Below, in pieces: positions 9,294 to 18,998 of a DNA stretch of 64,000 nucleotides. The translations under genes were made by a program, and so were the position numbers. The DNA lies in assembly GCF_003284935.1 (NCBI RefSeq), contig NZ_QMEV01000008.1, positions 56,831 to 120,830 on the forward strand. The letters are read 5' to 3'. The DNA comes from Mycobacterium colombiense (lineage in GTDB: Bacteria > Actinomycetota > Actinomycetes > Mycobacteriales > Mycobacteriaceae). Under the pieces are notes generated by a model. The model had not been told where the DNA came from. It did no database searches and saw nothing but the letters and a program-made list of their open reading frames with translations. The first letter of the stretch is position 1. Each line of letters begins with the position of its first letter.

Positions 9294-10472
9294 CTAGTGT
9301 TGCTTGGCCGGCACGTCGTCGGTGACGGCCTCGTCCGCCTCCGAGTCCTTGGCCTTGAGGTTCTCTTCGACCTCGGCATTCCAGTACTCGTTGGCGCGGG
9401 TGGTGTCCACCTCGATCTCGAAGCGCTCCACCATTTCCGGCTCGATGTCGGCGACGTCGACGTAGAACTGCTGATACCAACGGCGCAACTGGTATACGGC
9501 GCCGTCCTCCTCGACCAGCAGCGGATTGTCGATGCGGGTCTTGTGCTTCCAGATCTCGACGTCCTGCAGGAAGCCCTTGCTGACGCCCTCGGTGAACACC
9601 TTCGAGAGCTTCTCGGTCATCTTTTCGTCCATGCCCTTGGGCTTTTCGACGATGACGCCCCACTGCAGCACGAACGAGTTCTGGGTCACCGGGTAGTGGC
9701 AGTTGATCAAAATCGATTCGGCCTTGTAGCCGCCGTAGCTGTTGTGCAGCCAGTTGATCATGAACGACGGCCCGAAGTAGGAGGCCTCGGAGTCAAGGTG
9801 CGCCTCCCCGTAAGTGGTGCCGAGATCGTTGACGTCGGGCCGGCCCACGTTGTGCAGGTACTGCGAGGCGATGTGGCCCTCGAAGACGTTCTTGAAGTAC
9901 GTCGGCAACCCGAAATGAATGTAGAAGAAGTGCGCCATGTCGGTGACGTTGTCGATGATGTCGCGGCAGTTGGACCCCTCGATGAGGATGCTGTTCCACC
10001 GCCAGTCGGTCCATTCATCGCTGGCCGCTTCGGGGATGTCGGGAATGCGCACCGCGGGGTCCGGCGGATTGTTTTCGTGGTCATGCCAGACGAACAGCAG
10101 GCCACCGCGCACGTCGGTGGTCCACGACCGGGTGCGCGCCGTCTTGGGGGTGCGCTTGGCGTAGGGCACGAGCTTGCAGCGGCCGTCGCCACCCCAGCGC
10201 CAGTCGTGGAACGGACAGGCCACCTCGTCGCCCTTGATGGTGCCCTCGGACAGGTCGCCGCCCATGTGGCGGCAGTAGCCGTCGAGGACCTTCAGGTCGC
10301 CCTGCGAGTCCGCAAAGACCACCAGCTTGGTCCCGAACGCCTCGATCGAATGCGGCTTGCCGTCCTGGAAGTCCTTCGCAACGCCCAGGCAGTGCCAGCC
10401 ACGGGCAAATCTGGTCGGCAAGGCGCCGGGATCGATCTCCCGGATGCCGACCGCCTTGGTGTCGGTACTCAC
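9294..10472 (-). CDS. kshA: 3-ketosteroid 9alpha-hydroxylase oxygenase KshA
   Basis: A 392-residue Rieske non-heme iron oxygenase. With its reductase KshB (not in the window) it hydroxylates C9 of 3-ketosteroids, which with KstD triggers opening of ring B. The Rieske cluster ligands are C67, H69, C86 and H89 (CRHMGG and CPFHDW). The mononuclear iron site is in NVTDMAHFFYIHFG with H181 and H186. Start ATG has a strong GGAGGTGACAGG upstream. The KstR box lies about 30 bases upstream, and a gamma-carbonic-anhydrase-like gene is divergent. Confidence 0.97.
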   Translation of the reverse strand: MSTDTKAVGIREIDPGALPTRFARGWHCLGVAKDFQDGKPHSIEAFGTKLVVFADSQGDLKVLDGYCRHMGGDLSEGTIKGDEVACPFHDWRWGGDGRCKLVPYAKRTPKTARTRSWTTDVRGGLLFVWHDHENNPPDPAVRIPDIPEAASDEWTDWRWNSILIEGSNCRDIIDNVTDMAHFFYIHFGLPTYFKNVFEGHIASQYLHNVGRPDVNDLGTTYGEAHLDSEASYFGPSFMINWLHNSYGGYKAESILINCHYPVTQNSFVLQWGVIVEKPKGMDEKMTEKLSKVFTEGVSKGFLQDVEIWKHKTRIDNPLLVEEDGAVYQLRRWYQQFYVDVADIEPEMVERFEIEVDTTRANEYWNAEVEENLKAKDSEADEAVTDDVPAKQH

Positions 10473-10502
10473 CTGTCACCTCCAACTCGCTGGGCCTCTA
10501 AC

Positions 10503-10516
10503 TAGAACACGTTACA
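10503..10516. promoter_or_regulatory. KstR operator upstream of kshA
   Basis: TAGAACACGTTACA fits TnnAACnnGTTnnA. It lies in the divergent region between kshA (start 10472) and the beta-helix protein gene (start 10588); its position favours control of kshA. Confidence 0.9.
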
Positions 10517-10587
10517 GTTTTGCAGCGGGGGCGCGCAACGACGGCGCGCCTGGCCACGGCATATGCACGCTGCGGTATATCTAAACG

Positions 10588-11112
10588 ATGCCGCTGTTTG
10601 CGTTCGAGGGCCGCGAGCCACGGGTCGATCCGACCGCTTTCGTTGCCCCGACGGCCACCCTGATCGGCGACGTCGTGGTGGAGGCGGGGGCCTCGGTCTG
10701 GTTCAACGCCGTGCTGCGCGGCGACTACGGGCCCATCGTGGTGCGCGAGGGCGCCAACGTCCAGGACGGCTCGGTTCTGCACGCGCCGCCCGGAATCCCG
10801 GTCGACATCGGTCCGGGTGCGACGGTCGCGCATCTGTGCGTCATTCACGGCGTGCACGTCGGTCAGGAGGCGCTGATCGCGAACCACGCCACCGTGCTCG
10901 ACGGTGCGGTGATCGGCGCGCGCAGTCTGATCGCTGCGCATTCGCTGGTGACGGCCGGCACCCAGATCCCGGCCGGGATGCTGGCGGTCGGCGCGCCGGC
11001 GCAGATCAAGGGCCCGGTCGCCGGGACCGGTGCCGAGATGTGGGTAAAGCTGAACCCGCAGGCCTACCGCGACCTCGCCCAGCGGCATCTGGCCGGGCTG
11101 GAACCGCTCTAG
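10588..11112 (+). CDS. Gamma-carbonic-anhydrase-like left-handed beta-helix protein (Rv3525c-like)
   Basis: A 174-residue hexapeptide-repeat protein of the gamma-carbonic anhydrase/PaaY family. Repeats run through residues 12-130 (for example TATLIGDVVVEAGASVW). Candidate zinc histidines lie in VAHLCVIHGVHVGQ and ALIANHATVLDG. Enzymatic activity is not established for the M. tuberculosis homologue as far as I know. No ribosome binding site is obvious; TATATC ends six bases before the ATG, which suggests a leaderless mRNA. The gene overlaps the convergent NTF2 gene by four bases at its 3' end. Confidence 0.88.
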   Translation: MPLFAFEGREPRVDPTAFVAPTATLIGDVVVEAGASVWFNAVLRGDYGPIVVREGANVQDGSVLHAPPGIPVDIGPGATVAHLCVIHGVHVGQEALIANHATVLDGAVIGARSLIAAHSLVTAGTQIPAGMLAVGAPAQIKGPVAGTGAEMWVKLNPQAYRDLAQRHLAGLEPL

Positions 11113-11512
11113 ATCTTGCGGGTGTTGGCCGCCGCGCGCTCCATCTCCCAGTAGGCGCGCAGGGCCACCATCTGGCCCTCGGCGTTGACCCGGTAGGTGA
11201 AGACGCCCTCGGCGGTCGTCTGGTACTCGCCCGTCGTGATGAGGATGTGCCCGACGTTGGCTTCCTCGTTGCCACACTGGTAGGTGTCGCGGAAGAAGAA
11301 CTCGATCTTGGTGGTGGGGGCGATCGCCTTGTCCCAGAACGCCGAGATGGCGTCACGGCCGCGGTGGCCGAGGCCCTCGGGGTCGAACACCGACGGTCCG
11401 ATCGGGTCCTCGACGATGGCGTCGTCGGCGAACACCGCCAGCCAGGCATCCTTGTCCCTGGCCGCCACCGCCTCGCGGGAGCGGCGGCCGGCCTCGTGCG
11501 CCGGATGGGCGG

Positions 11513-11516
<4 letters not shown>
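11109..11516 (-). CDS. NTF2/SnoaL-like protein, paralogue of the Rv0760c-like gene in this window
   Basis: A 135-residue single-domain NTF2-fold protein of the ketosteroid isomerase/SnoaL type. The GTG start overlaps the ltp3 stop (GTGA), so it is translationally coupled to the sterol thiolase-like genes. Residues DDAIVEDPIGPSVFDPEG and VFTYRVNAEGQ align by eye with the gene at 63116-63544. A steroid-binding or isomerase role is suggested by the operon and that similarity, but is inference. An in-frame upstream start at 11561 would run far into ltp3 and is rejected. Confidence 0.85.
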
Positions 11517-12711
<1,195 letters not shown>

Positions 12712-12712
<1 letters not shown>

Positions 12713-13776
12713 CAGTTCTTTCCTTCCATGACCGCGACCAGGTTCTGTTGGAGCGCGGGCCCGCTGGTGGCGTGCGCCAGCACCCGCTCAGCCGAGCCGT
12801 TCCAGATGTGTTGTGCTGCAAAGCCGATGCGTTCGAGGCCGGCGACGAACATGGGGTTGGCCGCCAACGCGCCACCGGACGGGTTCACCTTGGTCGGTCC
12901 GGGGACGCGGATCGCTTCCTCGAGGATCAGGTGCTGGTGGGTGAAGGGCGCGCAGATCTCGACCACGTCGAGGTTGTCGGTTCGGCCGCCGGTGGCCACG
13001 TGGGCCGCGGCCTTCGTCGACGGTGATTCGGTGAGATCGCGCGCGCCGAGTGACGGGGTTTCGATGCGGTGCTCGATTCCGGTGATCCAGGCGGGGTTTT
13101 CCCGCAGCTCACTTGCCCGGTCGCCGGCCGCGAGCACGATTGCCGCGGCGCCGTCGGTGATCGGCGCGATGTCGTGGCGGCGCAGCGGGTCGGCGAAGAA
13201 CGGCCGCTCGAGCAGTTCGGCCACGCTGATCGACCCCTCGACCTTGTCCACGCGGCGCGCATTGGCAAAGGAGTCGAAGGCCACCCGCGCCATCTGCTCC
13301 TGGGTCCACTTGCCGGTGTCGAGCCCGATGCGCGCCTGCAGCCCGGCCAGTGAGATCGAATCGGGCCACAGCGGCGCGACCGTGTAGGGATCGGTCTGCC
13401 GCGACAGGATCTGGCGCAGGATGCCGGCCGAGGACTTGCCGAAGCCGTACACCAGCGCGGTGTCCACCTCACCGGTGAGGATTTTGATGTAGGCCTCGTA
13501 AAGCGCCCAGGCGGCGTCCATTTCGACGTGCGACTCGTTGATCGGCGGAACGGCACCGATCGAGTCGATCGCCGAGATGAACGAAAATGCGCGTCCGGCA
13601 AGGTAATCGGATGATCCGGAACACCAGAAGCCGATGTCGGTCCTTTCGATGCCCAGCTCCTCGTACAACTGGGCGAAGCATGGGATCAACATCTCGACAC
13701 CGTTGGTGGTGCCGTCGGTGCGGCGGACGTGTGGGGCGTGGGCAAAGCCCACGACCGCAACGCTGCGAGCGCTCAT
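12712..13776 (-). CDS. ltp4: Thiolase-fold lipid-transfer protein Ltp4
   Basis: A 354-residue thiolase-like protein equivalent to Rv3522 (the same length as I recall it). Like Ltp3 it lacks a nucleophilic Cys at the usual place (NESHVEMDAAWALYEAY). The C-terminal glycine-rich region NPSGGALAANPMF is typical of the SCP-x-thiolase group. It sits between the DUF35 gene (15-base gap) and ltp3 (1-base overlap). Ltp-type aldolases usually need a DUF35 partner, and one is present here, so an Ltp3/Ltp4/DUF35 aldolase complex is a reasonable inference. Confidence 0.9.
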
Positions 13777-13791
13777 GTGTTCCTAAGCCCT

Positions 13792-14763
13792 TTACAGGTG
13801 GTGCTTGTAGGTGTCGTAGTCGGCGTCGGGTTCCCCGGTCGGCCGGAAGTACTCGATGTTGTCGATGCCAAATCCCCACTCCTCACGGGGTTTCCACACC
13901 GCCTCGACGCGCATGCCCATCCGCACTTCGTGGGCGTCGATGTCGGCGACCAGATGCAGGAACGGGATGTCGGCTCCGTCGAGCAGCACGTAGGCGGCCA
14001 CATAGGGCGGCTTGATGCGCTGGCCCTGGAACGGGATGTTGATGATCGCGAACGTCGTGACGGTGCCCTTGTCGGGCAGCTCGACGAACTCGGTCGTCGG
14101 TTGGCCGGTCGCCGGATCGGCGCCGTGCGGCGGGAAATAGACCTTGCCGTTCTCGCCCGTCTTCGCGCCGAGCAGTTTGCCTTGCGCGATGGCCCGCAGG
14201 TAGGCGCTCTCCTCGTGCGAGGCGCTGTGCTGGATGGTCAGCGACACCGGCGTGACGATCATGGTCACCGGGTCCTTGTCGCCGTCGGACTGCTCGGCCA
14301 CCGCCTCGGCTTCCTCGCCGAGCGCGAAATAGGCGATGTCGGTGATGGCGCCCACCGGCTCGTCGACCCAGTGCGCGTGCACCCGGCTGCCGGTCTTGAT
14401 GGCGGAAGGACCCGCGGCTCCAACATCAACGGCGTGAATCAGCGGCGTGTCGGCGCCGTCGAGCTTGATCAGCGCCCAGGCGAACGGCCGGTCCAGCGGC
14501 TGTCCCTCGATGGGGTCAGGCTGCCAGGTCCATGAGACCACCGTGCCGACGCTGGACACCGGTACCATCTCGCCCAGCGGCTCATAGGTGACCGGGTCAT
14601 ATTCGGCCGGCGGCACATGCACCCGGCCATCCGATCCGCGCACGCCCAGGATGTGGCGGTCGCGCAGGGCGGTGAAGAACTTGCTCAGCGTGGGGCCGAC
14701 TGAACGGGTGTAGTCGAAGGACAACGTCAGTGGCGCGGCGAGCGGTGGCTCAGGGTGATCCAT
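13792..14763 (-). CDS. Tandem DUF35 OB-fold protein (Rv3521-like)
   Basis: A protein of about 323 residues with two DUF35-type OB-fold acyl-CoA-associated halves; compare SSVGTVVSWTWQPDPIEGQP in the first with DKGTVTTFAIINIPFQGQRI in the second, each followed by a PFAWALIKLDGAD / PPYVAAYVLLDGAD strand. DUF35 proteins partner thiolase-fold enzymes, here Ltp4 and Ltp3 downstream. The start is uncertain: ATG at 14763 lacks a ribosome binding site; GTG at 14793 would add ten residues and lie ten bases past the KstR box; ATG at 14832 would put the box inside the gene and is rejected. Confidence 0.85.
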   Translation of the reverse strand: MDHPEPPLAAPLTLSFDYTRSVGPTLSKFFTALRDRHILGVRGSDGRVHVPPAEYDPVTYEPLGEMVPVSSVGTVVSWTWQPDPIEGQPLDRPFAWALIKLDGADTPLIHAVDVGAAGPSAIKTGSRVHAHWVDEPVGAITDIAYFALGEEAEAVAEQSDGDKDPVTMIVTPVSLTIQHSASHEESAYLRAIAQGKLLGAKTGENGKVYFPPHGADPATGQPTTEFVELPDKGTVTTFAIINIPFQGQRIKPPYVAAYVLLDGADIPFLHLVADIDAHEVRMGMRVEAVWKPREEWGFGIDNIEYFRPTGEPDADYDTYKHHL

Positions 14764-14802
14764 CAGGGGCGGGCTACTCGAGCTGGCTGTCACGCCATCG
14801 AG

Positions 14803-14816
14803 TAGAACAGGTTCTA
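14803..14816. promoter_or_regulatory. KstR operator between the DUF35-ltp operon and the F420-type gene
   Basis: TAGAACAGGTTCTA fits the KstR consensus. It lies between divergent genes starting at about 14763 (minus) and 14860 (plus) and can control both. Confidence 0.9.
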
Positions 14817-14859
14817 AGAACGGATTCAACATCGGGTCGGCGACGGAAGGGTGACGACG

Positions 14860-15891
14860 ATGAAGCTGGGATTGCAGCTGGGATATTGGGGCGCTCAGCC
14901 GCCGCAGAACCACGGCGAGCTCGTCGCCGCGGCCGAGGAGGCCGGCTACGACGCCGTCTTCACCGCAGAGGCCTGGGGATCGGACGCCTACACCCCGCTG
15001 GCCTGGCTGGGGTCGTCGACGTCGCGGGTGCGGCTGGGCACATCGGTGGTTCAGCTGTCCGCGCGCACCCCGACGGCCTGCGCGATGGCGGCGCTGACGC
15101 TCGACCACCTGTCCGGCGGCCGGCACGTCCTCGGACTGGGTGTGTCCGGCCCGCAGGTGGTCGAGGGCTGGTACGGCCAGTCGTTCCCCAAACCGCTGGC
15201 CCGCACCCGTGAGTACATCGACATCATCCGGCAGGTGTGGGCGCGCGAAGCCCCGGTGACCAGCGCCGGGCCGCACTACCCGCTGCCGCTGACCGGTGAG
15301 CGCGCAACGGGTCTGGGCAAGCCGCTCAAGCCCATCACTCATCCGCTGCGGGCCGACATCCCGATCATGCTGGGCGCCGAGGGGCCGAAGAACGTCGCGC
15401 TGGCCGCCGAGATCTGCGACGGCTGGCTGCCGATCTTCTACACGCCGCGGATGGCCGACACCTACAACGAGTGGCTGGACGAGGGGTTCGCCCGTCCGGG
15501 CGCCCGCCGCAGCCGCGCGGACTTCGAGATCTGCGCGACGGCCAACATCGTCATCACCGAGGACCGCAGCGCCGCGTTCGCGGCCATGAAGCCCTACATC
15601 GCGCTCTACATGGGCGGCATGGGTGCCGAGGACACCAACTTCCACGCCGACGTCTACCGGCGGATGGGCTACTCCGAAGTGGTCGACGACGTGACGAAGC
15701 TGTTCCGCAGCAACCAGAAGGACAAGGCCGCGGAAATCATCCCCGACGAGGTGATCGACGACGCCGCGATCGTCGGCGACGTCGACTACGTGCGTAAGCA
15801 GATCAAGGCCTGGGAGAACGCCGGCGTCACCATGATGGTGGTGTCCGGCCGCAGTACGGAGCAGGTCCGCGAGCTGGCGACCCTGATCTGA
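14860..15891 (+). CDS. LLM-class F420-dependent oxidoreductase (Rv3520c-like)
   Basis: A 343-residue luciferase-like TIM barrel of the F420-dependent group. It starts with MKLGLQLGYWGAQPP and shows AWLGSSTSRVRLGTSVVQL, the LGLGVSGPQVVEGWYG loop and IMLGAEGPKNVALAAEICDG. ATG 14860 has GGAAGG nine bases upstream; a GTG at 14851 is possible but abuts that site. The substrate is unknown; control by the KstR box upstream suggests a steroid intermediate. It is convergent with the acetoacetate decarboxylase gene, and the 146-base gap contains two more KstR-type boxes. Confidence 0.88.
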   Translation: MKLGLQLGYWGAQPPQNHGELVAAAEEAGYDAVFTAEAWGSDAYTPLAWLGSSTSRVRLGTSVVQLSARTPTACAMAALTLDHLSGGRHVLGLGVSGPQVVEGWYGQSFPKPLARTREYIDIIRQVWAREAPVTSAGPHYPLPLTGERATGLGKPLKPITHPLRADIPIMLGAEGPKNVALAAEICDGWLPIFYTPRMADTYNEWLDEGFARPGARRSRADFEICATANIVITEDRSAAFAAMKPYIALYMGGMGAEDTNFHADVYRRMGYSEVVDDVTKLFRSNQKDKAAEIIPDEVIDDAAIVGDVDYVRKQIKAWENAGVTMMVVSGRSTEQVRELATLI

Positions 15892-15909
15892 CCCCCGCCC
15901 GGGACAAAC

Positions 15910-15923
15910 TAGAACACGTTCTA
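15910..15923. promoter_or_regulatory. KstR-type operator, orphan site 1
   Basis: TAGAACACGTTCTA, a full consensus match, lies 19 bases after the stop of the F420-type gene and between two convergent genes, so it does not precede either. Confidence 0.85.
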
Positions 15924-15941
15924 ATTTTCTTGCCAGGGGCT

Positions 15942-15955
15942 TAGAACGCGTTCTA
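15942..15955. promoter_or_regulatory. KstR-type operator, orphan site 2
   Basis: TAGAACGCGTTCTA is a full consensus match and perfect palindrome. Its start is 32 bases (about three helical turns) from the start of site 1. It overlaps a -10-like TAGATT (15954-15959) that lies six bases before an ATG at 15966; the frame from that ATG soon enters a repeat and then runs antisense to the decarboxylase gene. Confidence 0.85.
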
Positions 15956-15990
15956 GATTGTCCGGATGGCACGCCTGACGACGATGCAGC

Positions 15991-16026
15991 GGGGGTGCCC
16001 CCAGCCGCGAAGCGGCGAGGGGGACG
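15991..16026. repeat. GC-rich palindromic element resembling mycobacterial dispersed repeats
   Basis: The segment has GGGGGTGCCCCC, then a CCGC-GAA-GCGG hairpin, then GAGGGGGACG. A variant with the same flanks lies at 27470-27497. I recall similar sequences scattered in M. avium complex genomes, but could not search. Confidence 0.5.
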
Positions 16027-16037
16027 CGCCCGGCCGG

Positions 16038-16760
16038 TCAGCCGAGCGGGTGGGCGTCGCCGAAGGTCATCTCGACGTGGCCGACCGATCCGGAGGCCAT
16101 CGCGCGCTTCGGCAGGCCCAGCGACGCCAGCTCCTCGGCGTAGGCGTGATCACCCAGGCGCAACGTCGCCCCGCCGGGCCGACCGCGCAGCCCGCGCACC
16201 CGCATCTCCCAGGGCACTTCCCGGGTGGTGCCCTCGGCGAAGGTGTAGGTCTTGAGCACCTGCGGGCGCGACGTGAACATCGAGGGCACCGGCAGCCCGC
16301 GGGCGAAATCGATGCCCGCGATGTGGGCGCCGTCGGCGCTGACGTCGAATCCGAACCGGCCGTGCTCACGAACGGTGAAGTCCGCCATGATCTTCGGGAA
16401 TCCCCAGATCGAGCGCCCGGCTTCCAGGGTGAAGCTCTGGTCGACGGGCAGATGGTGAATGAACGCGGCCGCATCGCCCAGGGCCCGCCAGCCGCGGGCC
16501 GTCGAGCCGGGCGGGTTGACCATGACGCAGGTACCGAATTCGTGGTACTGGCCCAAATCGCCGTCGATGTAGCGCGCCAGCATCAGGTTCACCACCGCCC
16601 GACCGGGGCGGGGCTGGCAGACCTGCAGGCCGCTGTAGTCGATAAGGCGTTGCGCCGCTTGCGCATCCACCGAAAACATCGCGGTGTGCACGTCGGCTTT
16701 TCGTATCCGCACCGGCATGGTGAGGACGGTCCCCGCAACTACGTGTTGTGACTCAGGCAT
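16038..16760 (-). CDS. Acetoacetate decarboxylase-like protein (Rv3519-like)
   Basis: A 240-residue member of the acetoacetate decarboxylase superfamily. The family hallmark EAGRSIWGFPKIMADF contains E113 and K123, where the Lys is the Schiff-base residue in characterised members. The superfamily also has hydratase and aldolase members, so decarboxylation is not certain. The ATG at 16760 lies in a 42-base divergent region shared with cyp142; a much longer open frame upstream is antisense to cyp142 and rejected. Confidence 0.88.
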   Translation of the reverse strand: MPESQHVVAGTVLTMPVRIRKADVHTAMFSVDAQAAQRLIDYSGLQVCQPRPGRAVVNLMLARYIDGDLGQYHEFGTCVMVNPPGSTARGWRALGDAAAFIHHLPVDQSFTLEAGRSIWGFPKIMADFTVREHGRFGFDVSADGAHIAGIDFARGLPVPSMFTSRPQVLKTYTFAEGTTREVPWEMRVRGLRGRPGGATLRLGDHAYAEELASLGLPKRAMASGSVGHVEMTFGDAHPLG

Positions 16761-16802
16761 GCCGGTTACTGTAATCCGTTCGTCAACCTTTGGAGGCTGT
16801 AG

Positions 16803-18023
16803 ATGACTTCGACCATCCCGGAAGCGATCTCGAATATCGACCTGGCAGACGGCAATTTCTACGCCGACCGTCACACCTCGCGCGAGGCCTACCGCTGGAT
16901 GCGCGCCAACCAGCCGGTGTTTCGCGATCGCAACGGCCTGGCCGGCGCCACCACCTATCAAGCCATCCTGGACGCCGAACGCAATCCGGAGCTGTTCTCC
17001 AGCACGGGCGGCATCCGTCCCGATCAGCCCGGCATGCCGTACATGATCGACATGGACGACCCCGCGCACCTGTTGCGGCGCAAGCTGGTCAACGCCGGCT
17101 TCACCCGCAAGCGGGTGAAGGAGAAGGAGCCGTCCATCGCCAAGTTGTGCGACACGCTGATCGACGCGGTGTGTGAGCGCGGCGAGTGTGACTTCGTCCG
17201 CGACATCGCCGCCCCGCTGCCCATGGCGGTGATCGGCGACATGCTGGGCGTGCTGCCCTCCGAACGCGGCATGCTGTTGAAGTGGTCCGACGACCTGGTG
17301 TGCGGGCTGAGCTCGCACATCGACCCCGCGTCGGCCGAATTCCAAACCGTGATGGAGGCTTTCGCCGCCTACACCGCGTTCACCATGGACATCATCGCCA
17401 AGCGGCGCGCCGAGCCCACCGATGACCTGTTCTCCATCCTGGTCAACGCCGAGGTGGAGGGGCAGCGGATGTCCGACGACGAGATCGTCATGGAGACGTT
17501 GCTCATCCTCATCGGCGGCGACGAGACCACCAGACACACCTTGAGCGGGGGGACGGAACAGCTGGTGCGCCACCGCGAGCAGTGGGATGCCCTGGTGCGC
17601 GACCCGTCCTTGCTGCCCGGCGCCATCGAGGAGATGCTGCGCTGGACGTCGCCGGTGAAGAACATGTGCAGAACTTTGACGGCCGACACGGACTTTCACG
17701 GCACCGAACTCCGCGAGGGCGAGAAGATCATGCTGCTGTTCGAGTCGGGCAACTTCGACGAGTCGGTGTTCGAAGACCCGGACAACTTCGACATCCGGCG
17801 AAACCCGAACAGCCACATGGCCTTCGGGTTCGGCACGCACTTCTGCCTGGGCAACCAGCTGGCCCGGCTCGAGCTGTCGATGATGACCGAGCGGGTGCTC
17901 AAGCGGCTGCCGGATCTCAGGCTGGCCGACGACGACTCGACCCTGCCGCTGCGGCCGGCGAACTTCGTCAGTGGCCTGGAAGCGATGCCGGTGGTCTTCA
18001 CCCCCAGCGCGCCACTGCTGTAA
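16803..18023 (+). CDS. cyp142: Cytochrome P450 CYP142, steroid C26/C27-monooxygenase
   Basis: A 406-residue soluble P450. It has the I-helix oxygen-binding segment LILIGGDETTRHT, the ExxR-containing EEMLRWTSPVK, and the heme loop FGFGTHFCLGNQLARLE with the thiolate ligand C348. CYP142 oxidises the terminal carbon of the cholesterol side chain, in parallel with CYP125 (not in this window). GGAGG five bases before the ATG supports the start. No KstR box is seen in the 42 bases upstream, so it may be controlled differently from its neighbours. Confidence 0.95.
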   Translation: MTSTIPEAISNIDLADGNFYADRHTSREAYRWMRANQPVFRDRNGLAGATTYQAILDAERNPELFSSTGGIRPDQPGMPYMIDMDDPAHLLRRKLVNAGFTRKRVKEKEPSIAKLCDTLIDAVCERGECDFVRDIAAPLPMAVIGDMLGVLPSERGMLLKWSDDLVCGLSSHIDPASAEFQTVMEAFAAYTAFTMDIIAKRRAEPTDDLFSILVNAEVEGQRMSDDEIVMETLLILIGGDETTRHTLSGGTEQLVRHREQWDALVRDPSLLPGAIEEMLRWTSPVKNMCRTLTADTDFHGTELREGEKIMLLFESGNFDESVFEDPDNFDIRRNPNSHMAFGFGTHFCLGNQLARLELSMMTERVLKRLPDLRLADDDSTLPLRPANFVSGLEAMPVVFTPSAPLL

Positions 18024-18024
18024 C

Positions 18025-18099
18025 GCCTTCGGCGCGCGAGCGTAAGCGCACTGCGGAAAAACACGCGAGATTTCGCAGTGCGCTTACGCTCGCGAAGGC
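18025..18099. terminator. Long inverted repeat between convergent cyp142 and echA19
   Basis: Perfect 20-base arms (18036-18055 and 18074-18093) flank an 18-base loop, and GCCTTC/GAAGGC pairs outside them. The structure lies between two stop codons and probably serves as a terminator in both directions, though no clean T-tract follows. Confidence 0.7.
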
Positions 18100-18100
18100 A

Positions 18101-18934
18101 CTAGCGGTTTTTGAAGTTGGGCTTGCGCTTCTCGGCGAACGCGCGCGGGCCTTCCTTGGAGTCCTCGGAGAGGAACACTGGTATGCCGTTGGCGGTGTCG
18201 GGCTTGAAGGCCTCTTCCTCGTGCATGCCCTCGGTCTCGCGGATCGTCTTGAGGATCGCCTGGACGGCCAGCGGTCCGTTGTTCTCGATCACTTCGGCGA
18301 TCTCGAGCGCCTTGGCCAGCGCCTGCCCGTCGGGAACGACGTGGCCGATCAGGCCCATGTCCTTGGCTTCCGCGGCGGTGATGTGCCGGCCGGTCAGCAG
18401 CAGGTCGCACGCCACGGTGTAGGGGATCTGGCGCACCAACCGCACGGCGGAGCCGCCCATCGGGTACAGGCTCCACTTGGCCTCGGAGATGCCGAACTTG
18501 GCGCTCTCACCGGCCACCCGGATGTCGGTGCCCTGCAGGATCTCGGTGCCCCCCGCGATGGCCGGGCCTTCGACGGCGGCGATGAGCGGCTTCTTGAGCC
18601 TGCGGCCCTTGAGCAGGGCGTCGATTCGCGACGGGTCGTAGCTGCCGTCCTTGAATGACTCACCCGGCGGCTTCTGGGTTGCCGCCTTGAGGTCCATGCC
18701 CGCGCAGAAGTAGCCACCGGCCCCGGTCAGGATGCAGCAGCGGATGTCGTCGTCGTTATCCACGCGGTCCCAGGCCTGGACCATGATTTCCATCATTTCC
18801 GTGCTCAAGGCGTTGCGGCGGTGCGGCCGGTTCATGGTCACAATGAGGGTGTGACCACGCTGTTCCACCAGCGCGTCCGGTCCGGTCTCCCCGTTTTCGG
18901 TGTTTGCTGGGGTTCCGGCATTCTCCACGGTCAC
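18101..18934 (-). CDS. echA19: Steroid enoyl-CoA hydratase EchA19
   Basis: A crotonase-family hydratase of about 277 residues, acting on cholesterol side-chain enoyl-CoA. Family segments seen are [15 protein letters not shown] (CoA and oxyanion hole), [16 protein letters not shown] and [16 protein letters not shown]. Start choice is uncertain: GTG 18934 has AGGGAAAGG upstream, GTG 18928 is next, and the conserved part begins nearer [12 protein letters not shown]. The KstR box 46 bases upstream is shared with divergent fadD19, whose product makes the C27 acyl-CoA thioester. Confidence 0.93.
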   Translation of the reverse strand: MTVENAGTPANTENGETGPDALVEQRGHTLIVTMNRPHRRNALSTEMMEIMVQAWDRVDNDDDIRCCILTGAGGYFCAGMDLKAATQKPPGESFKDGSYDPSRIDALLKGRRLKKPLIAAVEGPAIAGGTEILQGTDIRVAGESAKFGISEAKWSLYPMGGSAVRLVRQIPYTVACDLLLTGRHITAAEAKDMGLIGHVVPDGQALAKALEIAEVIENNGPLAVQAILKTIRETEGMHEEEAFKPDTANGIPVFLSEDSKEGPRAFAEKRKPNFKNR

Positions 18935-18979
18935 GGCTACCGCCTTTCCCTCGACTATGGGCACGAGCTTGCCTCGAAA

Positions 18980-18993
18980 TGTAACACGTTCTA
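18980..18993. promoter_or_regulatory. KstR operator between echA19 and fadD19
   Basis: TGTAACACGTTCTA fits the consensus. On the plus strand TAATTT (18992-18997) overlaps its end and lies seven bases before the GTG at 19005, suggesting a leaderless fadD19 mRNA. Confidence 0.9.
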
Positions 18994-18998
18994 ATTTG

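Noticed and set aside
14764..15972. A long N-terminal extension of the DUF35 gene on the minus strand
   Set aside because: The extension is antisense to the F420-type oxidoreductase and lacks recognizable domains; the protein family begins near 14763.
16761..17840. A 360-codon extension of the decarboxylase gene on the minus strand
   Set aside because: It is antisense to cyp142; the family N-terminus begins at 16760.
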